A stretch of DNA of 64,000 nucleotides from G963665925 sp963665925 (GTDB lineage: Bacteria; Bacillota; Clostridia; Peptostreptococcales; Acidaminobacteraceae). The stretch is from positions 2,604,001 through 2,668,000 of the forward strand of contig OY762511.1 of NCBI GenBank assembly GCA_963665925.1, read 5' to 3'. The notes under the pieces are model-generated. The model saw nothing but the letters and a program-made list of their open reading frames with translations. It was not told the DNA's origin and did not search any database. The position numbers and the translations under genes were made by a program. Below are positions 15,641 to 23,510 of this stretch, piece by piece; the first letter of the stretch is position 1, and each line of letters begins with the position of its first letter.

Positions 15641-17899
15641 ATGTGGCAATACCAAAACGATGCGTTAAGTGCAGATGCACTTCTCGTGGCAGAGAGCCTT
15701 TTTACCCTGGCCAACGGATATATCGGTGTTCGCGGGTGTTTTGAAGAGGGGTACGGCGGCGATGTTCAGACCATTCGTGGAACATACATCAATGGGGTGT
15801 ATGATATCGTTCCGGTTACGCATCCAGAGAGACTTTGGGGGTTTGTGGAGAAGCAGGACAAGCAGCCAAACTTGGTTGACCTGCAGTCCATCCTTGTTGA
15901 ACTGGATGGGGAACCCGTGAATATACATTTGGGAGAGTATACAGACTATAAGCGCAAACTGGACATGAAAAAGGGGTTTTCACACCGCACCTTCAAATAT
16001 GCGACAAAAGCCGGCAAGACGGCAAGTCTGACCTTTAAGCGGCTGGTATCCTTTGAATACAGAGAGGTTTTCGCGCAGTCTGTTCATATCGAGTACGAGG
16101 GCACCATCAGGGTGTCATCCCTTATGAATACCCATGTTAGAAACTTTACGGACCACTTCGATCCGCGTGTCAGCAGTGAAGAAATGACTTTGATTGAAAT
16201 GGACGAAATCGTAGGCAGTGAGAACAGGCATTTTGCCAAGTTCCATACAACACATTCGGGTATTGACCTGGCGTGTCTGTCATTACATCGTGCCTTTTCA
16301 AACGCGTCTGAAGTCAATCGCCAGCAGAGTCATTCCAGTGGCGGCATTACAGAAATCTTTACTGCGTCAGGTCAGCTGGTTCTTGAGAAGTTCAACATAT
16401 TCAGTGACTCTTTAAGGGAATCGGATGTAGAAAAACATGTCAATACAATTGCAGATGCATTGGAAGGGGAAAGCTTCATGAGTCTGCTTGACCATCAGCA
16501 CAACCATCTTCAAGACTTCTGGAATGCGTCAGATATAAGAATTGAGGGAAATGAAAAGGATCAGCTGTCCATCCGATTCAATCTCTACCAGCTCTTCCAA
16601 TCTGTCGGCAGAGATCAGCACAGTAACATTTCTGCAAAGGGACTTTCAGGCGAAGGCTATGAGGGACACTATTTTTGGGACACAGAAATCTATGTACTCC
16701 CTACATTTCAGCTGAACCAGAAGGACATTGCCAAGCAGCTTCTTTTGTACAGACACAAGCATATTGAATCTGCAAGGCTGCGTGCAAGGGAATTGGGACA
16801 TCGCAGAGGTGTGAAGTTTCCTTGGAGAACCATATCCGGCATTGAGTGTTCTGCATATTTTCCTGCTGGGACCGCGCAGTACCATATCAATGGAGATATC
16901 GCCCATGCCTTTATTCAGTATTACCTTTATACAGAGGACAAGCAGTTCATGCTGGAATACGGTGCTGAAGTTCTTCTGGAAACAGCACTGCTCTGGATCG
17001 ACATGGGTCACTTTGACGAAGGAAAGTTCAAGATTGATGCGGTTACAGGTCCCGATGAGTACACAGCAGTTGTCGACAATAACTATTATACAAATGCCCT
17101 TGCAAAGCACAATCTGGAGTGGACGGTCAAGGTTTGCAATATGCTGCTTGCCTATAACCAGGCAGAGACAGAAAAACTCTTCGAGCGCCTGGGCGTGACA
17201 CAGGAAGATTTACAAGTCATGCAGCGTGCCGGGGACCAGATGTATCTGCCTCATGACCCACAGCTAGGCATAGACATGCAGGACGACAGATTTTTAAGGA
17301 AGAAAATCTGGGATTTCGATAACACACCACAGTCCCATTATCCATTGTTGTTGCATTATCATCCTCTGACGCTGTACAGGTATCAGGTTTTAAAACAGCC
17401 TGATACCGTACTGGCGCATTTTCTCCTTGAGGATTACACCGACTATGAAACAATGAGACGATCTTATAATTATTATGAAGCGATTACGACACACGATTCC
17501 TCCCTTTCGCCATGTGTTTATGGCATTATGGCATCACGCTTGGGCTATAAGGAAAAGGCATATGCCTATTTTGGAGATTCGCTGAAGCTTGACCTGGAGA
17601 ATACCCATGGAAACACTAAAGACGGTCTCCATATGGCAAATATGGCTGGAACAGCCTTGTCTCTGATTTATGGCTTTGCTGGTCTGCGTGTGACAGAACA
17701 GGGGCTGAAGCTGAGACCATGGCTCCCTGAAGCATGGAAATCTCTGTCCTTTACAATCAATTACCGAAGCAGGGTCATTCTTGTTACAGTTTCAGACACC
17801 CTGCAGCTTGAAATGATCGAGGGCGCACCATTGACCATTGAGGTTGAAGGTGAAGTGCACTACCTCGAAACAAAGGTTTTTCTACCTCTCAAAAGGTAA
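15641..17899 (+). CDS. GH65 family disaccharide phosphorylase
   Basis: A 752-residue glycoside hydrolase family 65 enzyme, at the usual family length: N-terminal beta-sandwich (~1-260), helical linker, (alpha/alpha)6 barrel (~320-690) and C-terminal beta domain. The general acid is Glu473 in VTGPDEYTAVVDNNYYTN. GH65 phosphorylases split maltose, trehalose, kojibiose, nigerose or related alpha-glucosides with phosphate to beta-glucose 1-phosphate and glucose. The exact disaccharide cannot be told by eye. No beta-phosphoglucomutase gene lies in the operon, so that step must be encoded elsewhere. No signal peptide: it acts in the cytoplasm on imported sugar. Confidence 0.88.
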   Translation: MWQYQNDALSADALLVAESLFTLANGYIGVRGCFEEGYGGDVQTIRGTYINGVYDIVPVTHPERLWGFVEKQDKQPNLVDLQSILVELDGEPVNIHLGEYTDYKRKLDMKKGFSHRTFKYATKAGKTASLTFKRLVSFEYREVFAQSVHIEYEGTIRVSSLMNTHVRNFTDHFDPRVSSEEMTLIEMDEIVGSENRHFAKFHTTHSGIDLACLSLHRAFSNASEVNRQQSHSSGGITEIFTASGQLVLEKFNIFSDSLRESDVEKHVNTIADALEGESFMSLLDHQHNHLQDFWNASDIRIEGNEKDQLSIRFNLYQLFQSVGRDQHSNISAKGLSGEGYEGHYFWDTEIYVLPTFQLNQKDIAKQLLLYRHKHIESARLRARELGHRRGVKFPWRTISGIECSAYFPAGTAQYHINGDIAHAFIQYYLYTEDKQFMLEYGAEVLLETALLWIDMGHFDEGKFKIDAVTGPDEYTAVVDNNYYTNALAKHNLEWTVKVCNMLLAYNQAETEKLFERLGVTQEDLQVMQRAGDQMYLPHDPQLGIDMQDDRFLRKKIWDFDNTPQSHYPLLLHYHPLTLYRYQVLKQPDTVLAHFLLEDYTDYETMRRSYNYYEAITTHDSSLSPCVYGIMASRLGYKEKAYAYFGDSLKLDLENTHGNTKDGLHMANMAGTALSLIYGFAGLRVTEQGLKLRPWLPEAWKSLSFTINYRSRVILVTVSDTLQLEMIEGAPLTIEVEGEVHYLETKVFLPLKR

Positions 17900-17912
17900 A
17901 AAAATATGGCTT

Positions 17913-17961
17913 GCAGCGCATGCCCTGCATTAAGAGCGAGATGCAGGGCATGACTTGCTGC
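17913..17961 (+). other. Hairpin after the phosphorylase gene
   Basis: CATGCCCTGCAT (17919-17930) pairs perfectly with ATGCAGGGCATG (17941-17952), with outer GCAGC/GCTGC pairing. There is no T-run, so it may be an mRNA 3-prime protecting stem rather than a terminator. Confidence 0.6.
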
Positions 17962-17988
17962 GTTAGGGCTAAGTGCATGATGAAATTG

Positions 17989-18023
17989 AAACGCCAATCC
18001 ATTTGATGGATTGGCGTTTTGTG
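17989..18023. terminator. Bidirectional terminator between GH65 gene and lysA
   Basis: A perfect 14-base stem (17989-18002 with 18006-18019), loop TTG, followed by T-rich sequence on the plus strand. It separates convergent genes. Confidence 0.88.
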
Positions 18024-18029
18024 TCTATC

Positions 18030-19313
18030 TCATTTTAAATGCGAGGGAAGCACATCACGACGGATGAGGTCCTCGTAAGATTCCCGTCTTTTGATGAGAA
18101 AGGCACCCTTATCTCCAACGAGTACCACGGCTGGTCTCGGCAGCAAATTATAGTTGCTCGACATGGACTCCGTATAAGCACCGGTTCCGAATACCGCAAG
18201 CAGATCCCCGCGCTCTGCTTCAGGAAGTGTAATATCTCGAATAAGGATATCACCAGACTCACAGCATTTTCCTGCTATTGTGACTGTCTTTTCAGCTGGA
18301 CAGTTCATTTTGTTGGCAATTACAGCTCGGTACTTAGCCGTGTATAGAGCGGGTCTGATATTGTCAGGAATACCGCCATCTACAGCGATGTAATCGCGCA
18401 CCTGCGGAATGGACTTTGAACTGCCGACTGTGTAAAGTGTAAGCCCTGCATTTGCAATCAGCCATCTGCCGGGCTCAATGATGACAAGGGGCCTTTTATG
18501 CCCCGTATCCATTGACCAGGCTTCAATTCTTTCCATGATGGGCGCTGTAAATGTTGCGAGCTGCATTTCTTCATCGATATCGGTGTATTTTACCCCGTAT
18601 CCGCCACCAGTGTTGAGTTCGTAAATTGGATACCCAGATTCAATAAGCTGGGACATGAGTTTCAATATGACATCCAGGGCGTCAAGATGCGACTGGGGAC
18701 TTTGCAGCTGTGACCCAACATGGAAGTGGAGTCCCATAACGGTGATATTTTCATGCTTTTTTGCAAACTCAAAAGCGGATGGAACGCTGTGGAGCGGAAA
18801 TCCGAACTTGGAGTCCTTGTCCGCAGTTGAAATATAGGCGTGGGTGTCGGATTTGATACCAGGCGTTATTCTAAAGAGCAAATTTGCAGGTGTGTCCATT
18901 TGCTTTGAAAGCGCGCAGACAAGCTCAAGTTCTGAAAAATTATCGACAACAATTCTGCCAACACCGTTTTCTATGGCCTCTTTCAGTTCCGAAACAGACT
19001 TGTTGTTTCCATGGAAGATAATCTGGTCCATGGGGAAGCCGGCGTGCTGGGCGACATAGAGTTCGCCGCCTGAAACGACATCCAGTCCAAGTCCTGCGCG
19101 CTCAATGATTTTACACATGGCTGAGTTAAGAAAAGCCTTGGAAGCATATACAGCGCGTACATGGTCATATTTATCTGTAAAATCGCGATGAATTTCATCC
19201 GTTTTTTTCGCAATGGCATCTTCTGAAATGAGAATCAGCGGTGTCCCATAGGTCTTTGCAAGTTCCTGGGTGTTACAGCCGGCAAAATAGAGTATATTGT
19301 CTTGTACAGTCAT
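18030..19313 (-). CDS. lysA: Diaminopimelate decarboxylase
   Basis: A 427-residue fold-III PLP enzyme converting meso-2,6-diaminopimelate to L-lysine and CO2. The PLP lysine is K59 in AVYASKAF; other marks are GLGLDVVSGGELYVA, the HFHVGSQ loop, the GGGYGVKY phosphate loop, EPGRWLIANAG, and the active-site Cys in KCCESGDIL. The ATG at 19313 has AGGAGG upstream; a 106-residue upstream extension runs through a terminator and is rejected. It follows the NlpC/P60 gene on the same strand with a terminator between, so some read-through is plausible. Context suggests it may also use DAP released from murein peptides. Confidence 0.93.
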   Translation of the reverse strand: MTVQDNILYFAGCNTQELAKTYGTPLILISEDAIAKKTDEIHRDFTDKYDHVRAVYASKAFLNSAMCKIIERAGLGLDVVSGGELYVAQHAGFPMDQIIFHGNNKSVSELKEAIENGVGRIVVDNFSELELVCALSKQMDTPANLLFRITPGIKSDTHAYISTADKDSKFGFPLHSVPSAFEFAKKHENITVMGLHFHVGSQLQSPQSHLDALDVILKLMSQLIESGYPIYELNTGGGYGVKYTDIDEEMQLATFTAPIMERIEAWSMDTGHKRPLVIIEPGRWLIANAGLTLYTVGSSKSIPQVRDYIAVDGGIPDNIRPALYTAKYRAVIANKMNCPAEKTVTIAGKCCESGDILIRDITLPEAERGDLLAVFGTGAYTESMSSNYNLLPRPAVVLVGDKGAFLIKRRESYEDLIRRDVLPSHLK

Positions 19314-19360
19314 GTTTTCCTCCTGAGGTAAATGAGTGATGCATCCATCGACGAGGACAC

Positions 19361-19389
19361 AAAAAAGACTATGCGTCTGCATAGTCTTT
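19361..19389 (-). terminator. Terminator after the NlpC/P60 gene
   Basis: AAAGACTATGC (19364-19374) and GCATAGTCTTT (19379-19389) form a perfect 11-base stem with a 4-base loop. Read leftward it is followed by six T residues. It lies between the NlpC/P60 gene and lysA. Confidence 0.88.
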
Positions 19390-19410
19390 AATACAAGTTT
19401 CGTGCCAATT

Positions 19411-20232
19411 TTAGTTTTTTTGAGCAAAAATGGAACCGCATGCATAGAGTTCAGCATCAAGCTTCTTGTAATATCGCGGCGCTTCTGGGTTAAGGCTGTT
19501 AAGAACAACACCGCCCTGTGAACCGGTTGAATGCACATAGTCTCCATTTTCGATATGGAGGGCGATATGGCCTGGGAAGTAGAGCAGATCTCCTGGCTGC
19601 AGATTTTCTTTGGAAATTTCATGAACTGCATAGCCAGCTTTTATGGAGGCGTCCCGGTAGATTGAAATACCGTTCATCCAGTAGGCCATAAAGGTCAGAC
19701 CGGAACAGTCAATGCCAGCGGGTGATTTTCCTCCCCATTTGTAATGGGTTCCCAAATAGGAGAGGGCATCATTTATGACTGCCTGACGAATGGCGATAGA
19801 ATCACCTTTTTCCGGAAAATCGGAAAAACGCCGAACCCATTCTTTGCGGCAAAATCCGCGTGTACCATCGAATAGCTCTATTTCAAGCCATCCTTCCTCG
19901 TCCGGAAATTCGGAAACGCAGTGAATGAGACTGCCTCTTGGTATGCGAATTATTGGATTTCCCTTGTAGGTTGGATTTGGAAGAACCTCAGCAAAGGGAG
20001 ACTGAATAAGGGCATTTCTCCTTTTCTGCCAGTTTTGGTCTGCGTCTTCGGCAATCAGGGTTTCGTGTACCCATGCTTGGTACTTGTACTCCAGTCGCAC
20101 GTATTTCCAGGTGCCTTTATCCTCAAGTATGTCAAGACTCATGCCATAAAGAGCTTCGTCGGCAAGCTCGCTGTCATGTTTTGGATGAAGCAGCAGTGGT
20201 GCATAAGCAGCGCTGATGATATGACTATGCAT
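19411..20232 (-). CDS. NlpC/P60 gamma-D-glutamyl-L-diamino acid endopeptidase
   Basis: A 273-residue YkfC-like peptidase with SH3-type domains (residues ~20-140) and a C-terminal NlpC/P60 domain (~150-270). The catalytic Cys176 is in AGIDCSGLTF and His222 in PGHIALHIENG; His234 in DYVHSTG fits the third site. There is no signal peptide, so it acts in the cytoplasm on imported or recycled peptides, cutting gamma-D-Glu to DAP. The ATG at 20232 has AAGGAGG upstream and overlaps the previous stop by 8 bases, giving translational coupling. Genes around it (epimerase, OppA-like protein, lysA) fit murein tripeptide salvage. Confidence 0.88.
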   Translation of the reverse strand: MHSHIISAAYAPLLLHPKHDSELADEALYGMSLDILEDKGTWKYVRLEYKYQAWVHETLIAEDADQNWQKRRNALIQSPFAEVLPNPTYKGNPIIRIPRGSLIHCVSEFPDEEGWLEIELFDGTRGFCRKEWVRRFSDFPEKGDSIAIRQAVINDALSYLGTHYKWGGKSPAGIDCSGLTFMAYWMNGISIYRDASIKAGYAVHEISKENLQPGDLLYFPGHIALHIENGDYVHSTGSQGGVVLNSLNPEAPRYYKKLDAELYACGSIFAQKN

Positions 20233-20998
20233 TTGAAACCTCCTTATAGAAGTCGTGGGAAATCTTGCCGATGAGCTCAAAGCCTTCAACTTCGTCGGGG
20301 ATACCATCGAGGAAAACACCGACCATATATGTATTGCCGTTCACTTCAATAAAACCTATGTCGTGCTGAGCACCAGCATTGAGTCCTGTCTTGTTGGAGA
20401 TTTTTACGTCTTCAGGCAGAAAACGTCCAAGCATTTTCTTATCCTTTTGCTTTGACAGAACATCCATGAACCACTGGGAGTGCTCCTTTGTTACAAGATT
20501 GCCGTAATAGACCTTGGAAAGCAGGGCGCCAGCGTCTTCCAGTGTCGTGTAATTATCGATCCCCTTTTTGGCAGATTCAAAATCCATCATTTTCCGCTGT
20601 AGACGGGTGCTGTTAATGCCCAGATTTTCAAGAAAAGCATTGACGGTATCTACTCTGAGCAGATCAATCAGGACATTGGTTGCCGTATTGTCGCTGAGAA
20701 CGATCATAAGTGTTGCAATGTCATCAATGCGCCAGTTTTTCTGAGAAAGGTCTGTTACAAGACTGTAGGCCACTTTTTCAGAGTCTTCCACAGTGAGTAT
20801 GTCTGATGGTGCGTGTGTGCCCATTTCAAATGATTCACAGAGACATCCGAGAATGAAAAGCTTGATGATGCTGGCTGAACGGACACGTCTTGAAATATTC
20901 CAGCTGTAAAGGGTTTTGCCTGTATCCATCTCCATCAATAAGACGGATGATACTTCCCTGTAACCAGATAAAAGTGCATCAATTCGGGAAAAGTCCAT
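20225..20998 (-). CDS. Class A beta-lactamase-like serine hydrolase, cytoplasmic
   Basis: A 257-residue protein with the serine beta-lactamase/DD-peptidase fold. Motifs are S43-I-I-K46 (SxxK), S102-D-N104 (SDN), Glu141 in MDFESAKKG at the omega-loop position, and K203-T-G205. All catalytic elements look intact. There is no signal peptide or transmembrane segment, so it should be cytoplasmic and is unlikely to be a true beta-lactamase. It overlaps the NlpC/P60 gene by 8 bases. A role in trimming murein-derived or other D-amino-acid peptides is inferred. AGGAGG precedes the ATG. Confidence 0.85.
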   Translation of the reverse strand: MDFSRIDALLSGYREVSSVLLMEMDTGKTLYSWNISRRVRSASIIKLFILGCLCESFEMGTHAPSDILTVEDSEKVAYSLVTDLSQKNWRIDDIATLMIVLSDNTATNVLIDLLRVDTVNAFLENLGINSTRLQRKMMDFESAKKGIDNYTTLEDAGALLSKVYYGNLVTKEHSQWFMDVLSKQKDKKMLGRFLPEDVKISNKTGLNAGAQHDIGFIEVNGNTYMVGVFLDGIPDEVEGFELIGKISHDFYKEVSNA

Positions 20999-21027
20999 AT
21001 ATCCTCCTATAATTCAACAACAATGCG

Positions 21028-21047
21028 AATCTGATGCATATCAGATT
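21028..21047 (-). other. Intercistronic hairpin
   Basis: AATCTGAT and ATCAGATT form a perfect 8-base stem with loop GCAT between the DUF3870 and serine hydrolase genes. No T-run follows; it may protect or process the operon mRNA. Confidence 0.55.
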
Positions 21048-21088
21048 ATCGACCAGTACATGATGAAGTCTAGCAAGGGACATACCAA

Positions 21089-21418
21089 CTATTTACCGTA
21101 GTATTTCGCTTTGTTTACGGTATAGTGCTTTACCGCGTCCTTGTAAGCTACGATCAGTGCGCGTTGAGAGCTGCCCCAGTAGCGTTTTTCAATATCTTCA
21201 ATAATGGAATCATGAATTTTGTCAAATTTTTTTCCAACAAACAGGGAACGGACAAAAGCGTTTGTTTCATTAAGAATGACAGATGCTGCTGCGTCCACGA
21301 TGATATCTGTTTCCACATTTACGGAAAAACCGATGAAAAACTGTGAGTAGACGTTCATAATGGGGTTGTCGGATTGTGTTCTTCCGTGACCGATGACATA
21401 GACTGTATTTGCGTGCAT
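21089..21418 (-). CDS. DUF3870 domain protein
   Basis: A 109-residue protein matching the DUF3870 family: YVIGHGRTQSDNPIMNVYSQFFIGFSVNVETDIIVDAAASVI is its conserved core. The function is unknown. No signal peptide is present. AGGAGG precedes the ATG at 21418. It is first in a leftward group with the serine hydrolase and NlpC/P60 genes and is divergent from a sigma54 activator, so it probably belongs to the same peptide or amino-acid pathway. A clear sigmaA promoter lies upstream, so it need not be sigma54-dependent. Confidence 0.8.
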   Translation of the reverse strand: MHANTVYVIGHGRTQSDNPIMNVYSQFFIGFSVNVETDIIVDAAASVILNETNAFVRSLFVGKKFDKIHDSIIEDIEKRYWGSSQRALIVAYKDAVKHYTVNKAKYYGK

Positions 21419-21447
21419 AGTCTCCTCCTAAGTCTGATATTTTATTA

Positions 21448-21477
21448 AGTATAGGAAGTTTCACCGTAAATTGTCAA
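21448..21477 (-). promoter_or_regulatory. SigmaA promoter of the DUF3870 operon
   Basis: On the minus strand TTGACA (21472-21477) and TATACT (21448-21453) are separated by 18 bases. Confidence 0.75.
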
Positions 21478-21479
21478 GT

Positions 21480-21507
21480 TTGCATTTATTATTTTTTGTG
21501 CTATAAT
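21480..21507 (+). promoter_or_regulatory. SigmaA promoter of the sigma54-activator gene
   Basis: TTGCAT (21480-21485) and TATAAT (21502-21507) are 16 bases apart. The -35 boxes of this and the divergent DUF3870 promoter are only two bases apart, so the two promoters probably interfere or share a regulator. Confidence 0.7.
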
Positions 21508-21583
21508 ATAGAAAATTCAGAAAAATGAACATTTCGTTCAGTATACTCGTAAACGGCTTGTCGCCGCGCACATCAGTATATTG

Positions 21584-21617
21584 GGTCCGAAACCTTATGT
21601 GTTTCGGGCCTTTTTTG
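21584..21617 (+). terminator. Leader terminator (attenuator) upstream of the sigma54-activator gene
   Basis: GGTCCGAAAC (21584-21593) pairs with GTTTCGGGCC (21601-21610), with one G-T pair, then six T residues. It ends 19 bases before the start codon, inside the transcript begun at ~21514. Two smaller stems, GAAC/GTTC (21528-21540) and CGGC/GCCG (around 21555-21567), lie in the leader. Confidence 0.8.
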
Positions 21618-21635
21618 TTTGGGGGAATACAAAAA

Positions 21636-23474
21636 ATGGAAAATGCTATTCTTGACGTTTTGACTGAAGGCATTATTTCAGTGGATGCCAGCGGCAGAAT
21701 CAAGACGTTTAACAGAAAAGCACGTCATATTTTCGGTATAGAGGGACTAGCTTGCGTTGAGCATAACTCCGGAAAATTGGAAAAGGGTGATCTTATCATC
21801 CTTGTATCGACCGAACTGGGTGAGGACGATGGACATATGGATGGAGGCCTGCTGCGTAAAATAGGTCTGACAGAGAAAATATCGCAGGGTGCGAGCATAG
21901 CTGCCATAGGACTTTACGACGAAACGGGCATTGCACATATCAAGGTGCTGGATCAGGCGTCTGCGGGTACAAAAATTGAAATGACCCATGTCTATAGGAA
22001 AAAAAGAATTTCAGCACGACTGGATCTGAAAGCCAGATATATCGATATCCTGATTGATGGCCGCAGTTTTACCGTCCATTATGTCAAGACCTTTGGTCAT
22101 ATGGTGGTGCTTTCTGGAGATACCCTGGACGTCAAGTTTGTGCAGACCCATGGATACTCTTACAGAAAGGAGTCCATCGGTGAACTTCTAAGAGGCGGCG
22201 GGTATGATGAAAAGACCAAGCAGCACTCAGTAAATCTGCTGGGCAGACCCCTTGAAGAGGTTCTCAATGAACCCAGTCTCGTAAAGGCGCTTAGAAAAGC
22301 GGCGTCAGGTGCGTCAAAAGGCTTTGAGGGACGTTATATGGATATTCATGAGAGACCGGTACTCTGTTCTCTTCGTGTTGCTGAAAAGGGCAATGGCAAG
22401 AGAGAGGCCCTTCTCATCGTGGAAGATATATCGGAGCTGAATATTGTTATTGAAGAGCGAAATCAGGCCATATCAGAACTTGAGTCCATTCGGAGTCAAA
22501 TGCTCAGAAAGAGAGAGCCGGACCCTATGCCGGAACTCATTGGCACAAGTATCTCCATGATGCGGGTCAAGCAGCTAGGCGCAAGCGCCGCAAAAAGCCT
22601 CTCCAATGTGCTCATTTTAGGGGAAAGTGGAACTGGAAAGAATGTCCTTGCGTCTGCAATCCATAATAGATCGAAAGTGGCGGAAGGTCCCTTTGTTCAT
22701 GTGAACTGCGGTGCACTGCCGGAACATTTAATTGAAAGTGAGCTTTTTGGATACTCGGGAGGCGCTTTTACAGGTGCAAAGGATAAGGGCAAGCCAGGAT
22801 TCTTCGAGCTTGCTGATAGCGGGACACTTTTTCTTGATGAAATCGGAGAACTGCCGGTACAGGTTCAGGTAAAGCTTCTCCATGCGATTCAAAGCGGTTC
22901 CTTTTATCGAGTCGGTGGAACCAAGGAAGTGCGTGTCAACGTGAGAATCATTGCAGCGACCAACCGTGATCTTCATAAGGATGTGGTTTCCGGCAGATTT
23001 CGTGAAGACCTCTACTACAGACTGAATGTTCTTAGAATAAAAATCCCGCCCCTTCGTGAACGGAGGGAAGATGTCCGGGAACTTGCTGAACGCATTATGC
23101 CGACTATAAGTTCAAAAATCCATACGGCGTCTTTTCTGATTACAGAAGATGCCTACTACGCACTTCAGAGCTACACCTTTCCTGGTAATGTAAGGGAACT
23201 TGAGAATATTCTTGAGCGGGCTGTAAACTTATCTGAAGGCGGTAAAATTGGCAAGGAGCATCTTCAAATGGAGGCGTTCTCAAAATCGGATTATCAGTCA
23301 AATGACTATGAAATAATCAGACCATTAAAGGAGGTGATTCAGGAAGCTGAGAGAAAAGAAATCATCAAGGCCATTGCACGTACGGAGGGAGATCGTGAAC
23401 TGGCAATAAAAAAACTAGGTATTGGAAAATCCAGTTTCTATGAAAAGATTAAGAAGTATGACATAAAGCACTAG
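21636..23474 (+). CDS. Sigma54-dependent transcriptional activator with PAS-like sensor regions
   Basis: A 612-residue enhancer-binding protein. A PAS-like domain occupies residues ~1-40 and later sensor regions run to ~270, followed by a short coiled coil. The AAA+ domain (~298-535) has Walker A GESGTGKN (329-336), the sigma54-contact loop GAFTGA (376-381) and Walker B LFLDEIG (398-404). A Fis-type helix-turn-helix ends the protein (~570-610). ATG 21636 follows GGGGGAA; an upstream in-frame ATG would place the leader terminator inside the gene and lacks a ribosome site. It probably controls the flanking peptide-salvage genes, although no -24/-12 promoter was found here. Confidence 0.9.
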   Translation: MENAILDVLTEGIISVDASGRIKTFNRKARHIFGIEGLACVEHNSGKLEKGDLIILVSTELGEDDGHMDGGLLRKIGLTEKISQGASIAAIGLYDETGIAHIKVLDQASAGTKIEMTHVYRKKRISARLDLKARYIDILIDGRSFTVHYVKTFGHMVVLSGDTLDVKFVQTHGYSYRKESIGELLRGGGYDEKTKQHSVNLLGRPLEEVLNEPSLVKALRKAASGASKGFEGRYMDIHERPVLCSLRVAEKGNGKREALLIVEDISELNIVIEERNQAISELESIRSQMLRKREPDPMPELIGTSISMMRVKQLGASAAKSLSNVLILGESGTGKNVLASAIHNRSKVAEGPFVHVNCGALPEHLIESELFGYSGGAFTGAKDKGKPGFFELADSGTLFLDEIGELPVQVQVKLLHAIQSGSFYRVGGTKEVRVNVRIIAATNRDLHKDVVSGRFREDLYYRLNVLRIKIPPLRERREDVRELAERIMPTISSKIHTASFLITEDAYYALQSYTFPGNVRELENILERAVNLSEGGKIGKEHLQMEAFSKSDYQSNDYEIIRPLKEVIQEAERKEIIKAIARTEGDRELAIKKLGIGKSSFYEKIKKYDIKH

Positions 23475-23510
23475 CGTAGCAAGTATGCAAATGGCGACGG
23501 GGGAATAGTT

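Noticed and set aside
19314..19631. An N-terminal extension of LysA
   Set aside because: It covers the terminator after the NlpC/P60 gene and the end of that gene; start 19313 has AGGAGG.
20225..20998. Reading this gene as a beta-lactamase conferring resistance
   Set aside because: No signal peptide and operon context with cytoplasmic peptidases point to another function.
21525..21635. A 37-residue N-terminal extension of the sigma54 activator
   Set aside because: It has no ribosome site and would include an intrinsic terminator; ATG 21636 follows GGGGGAA.
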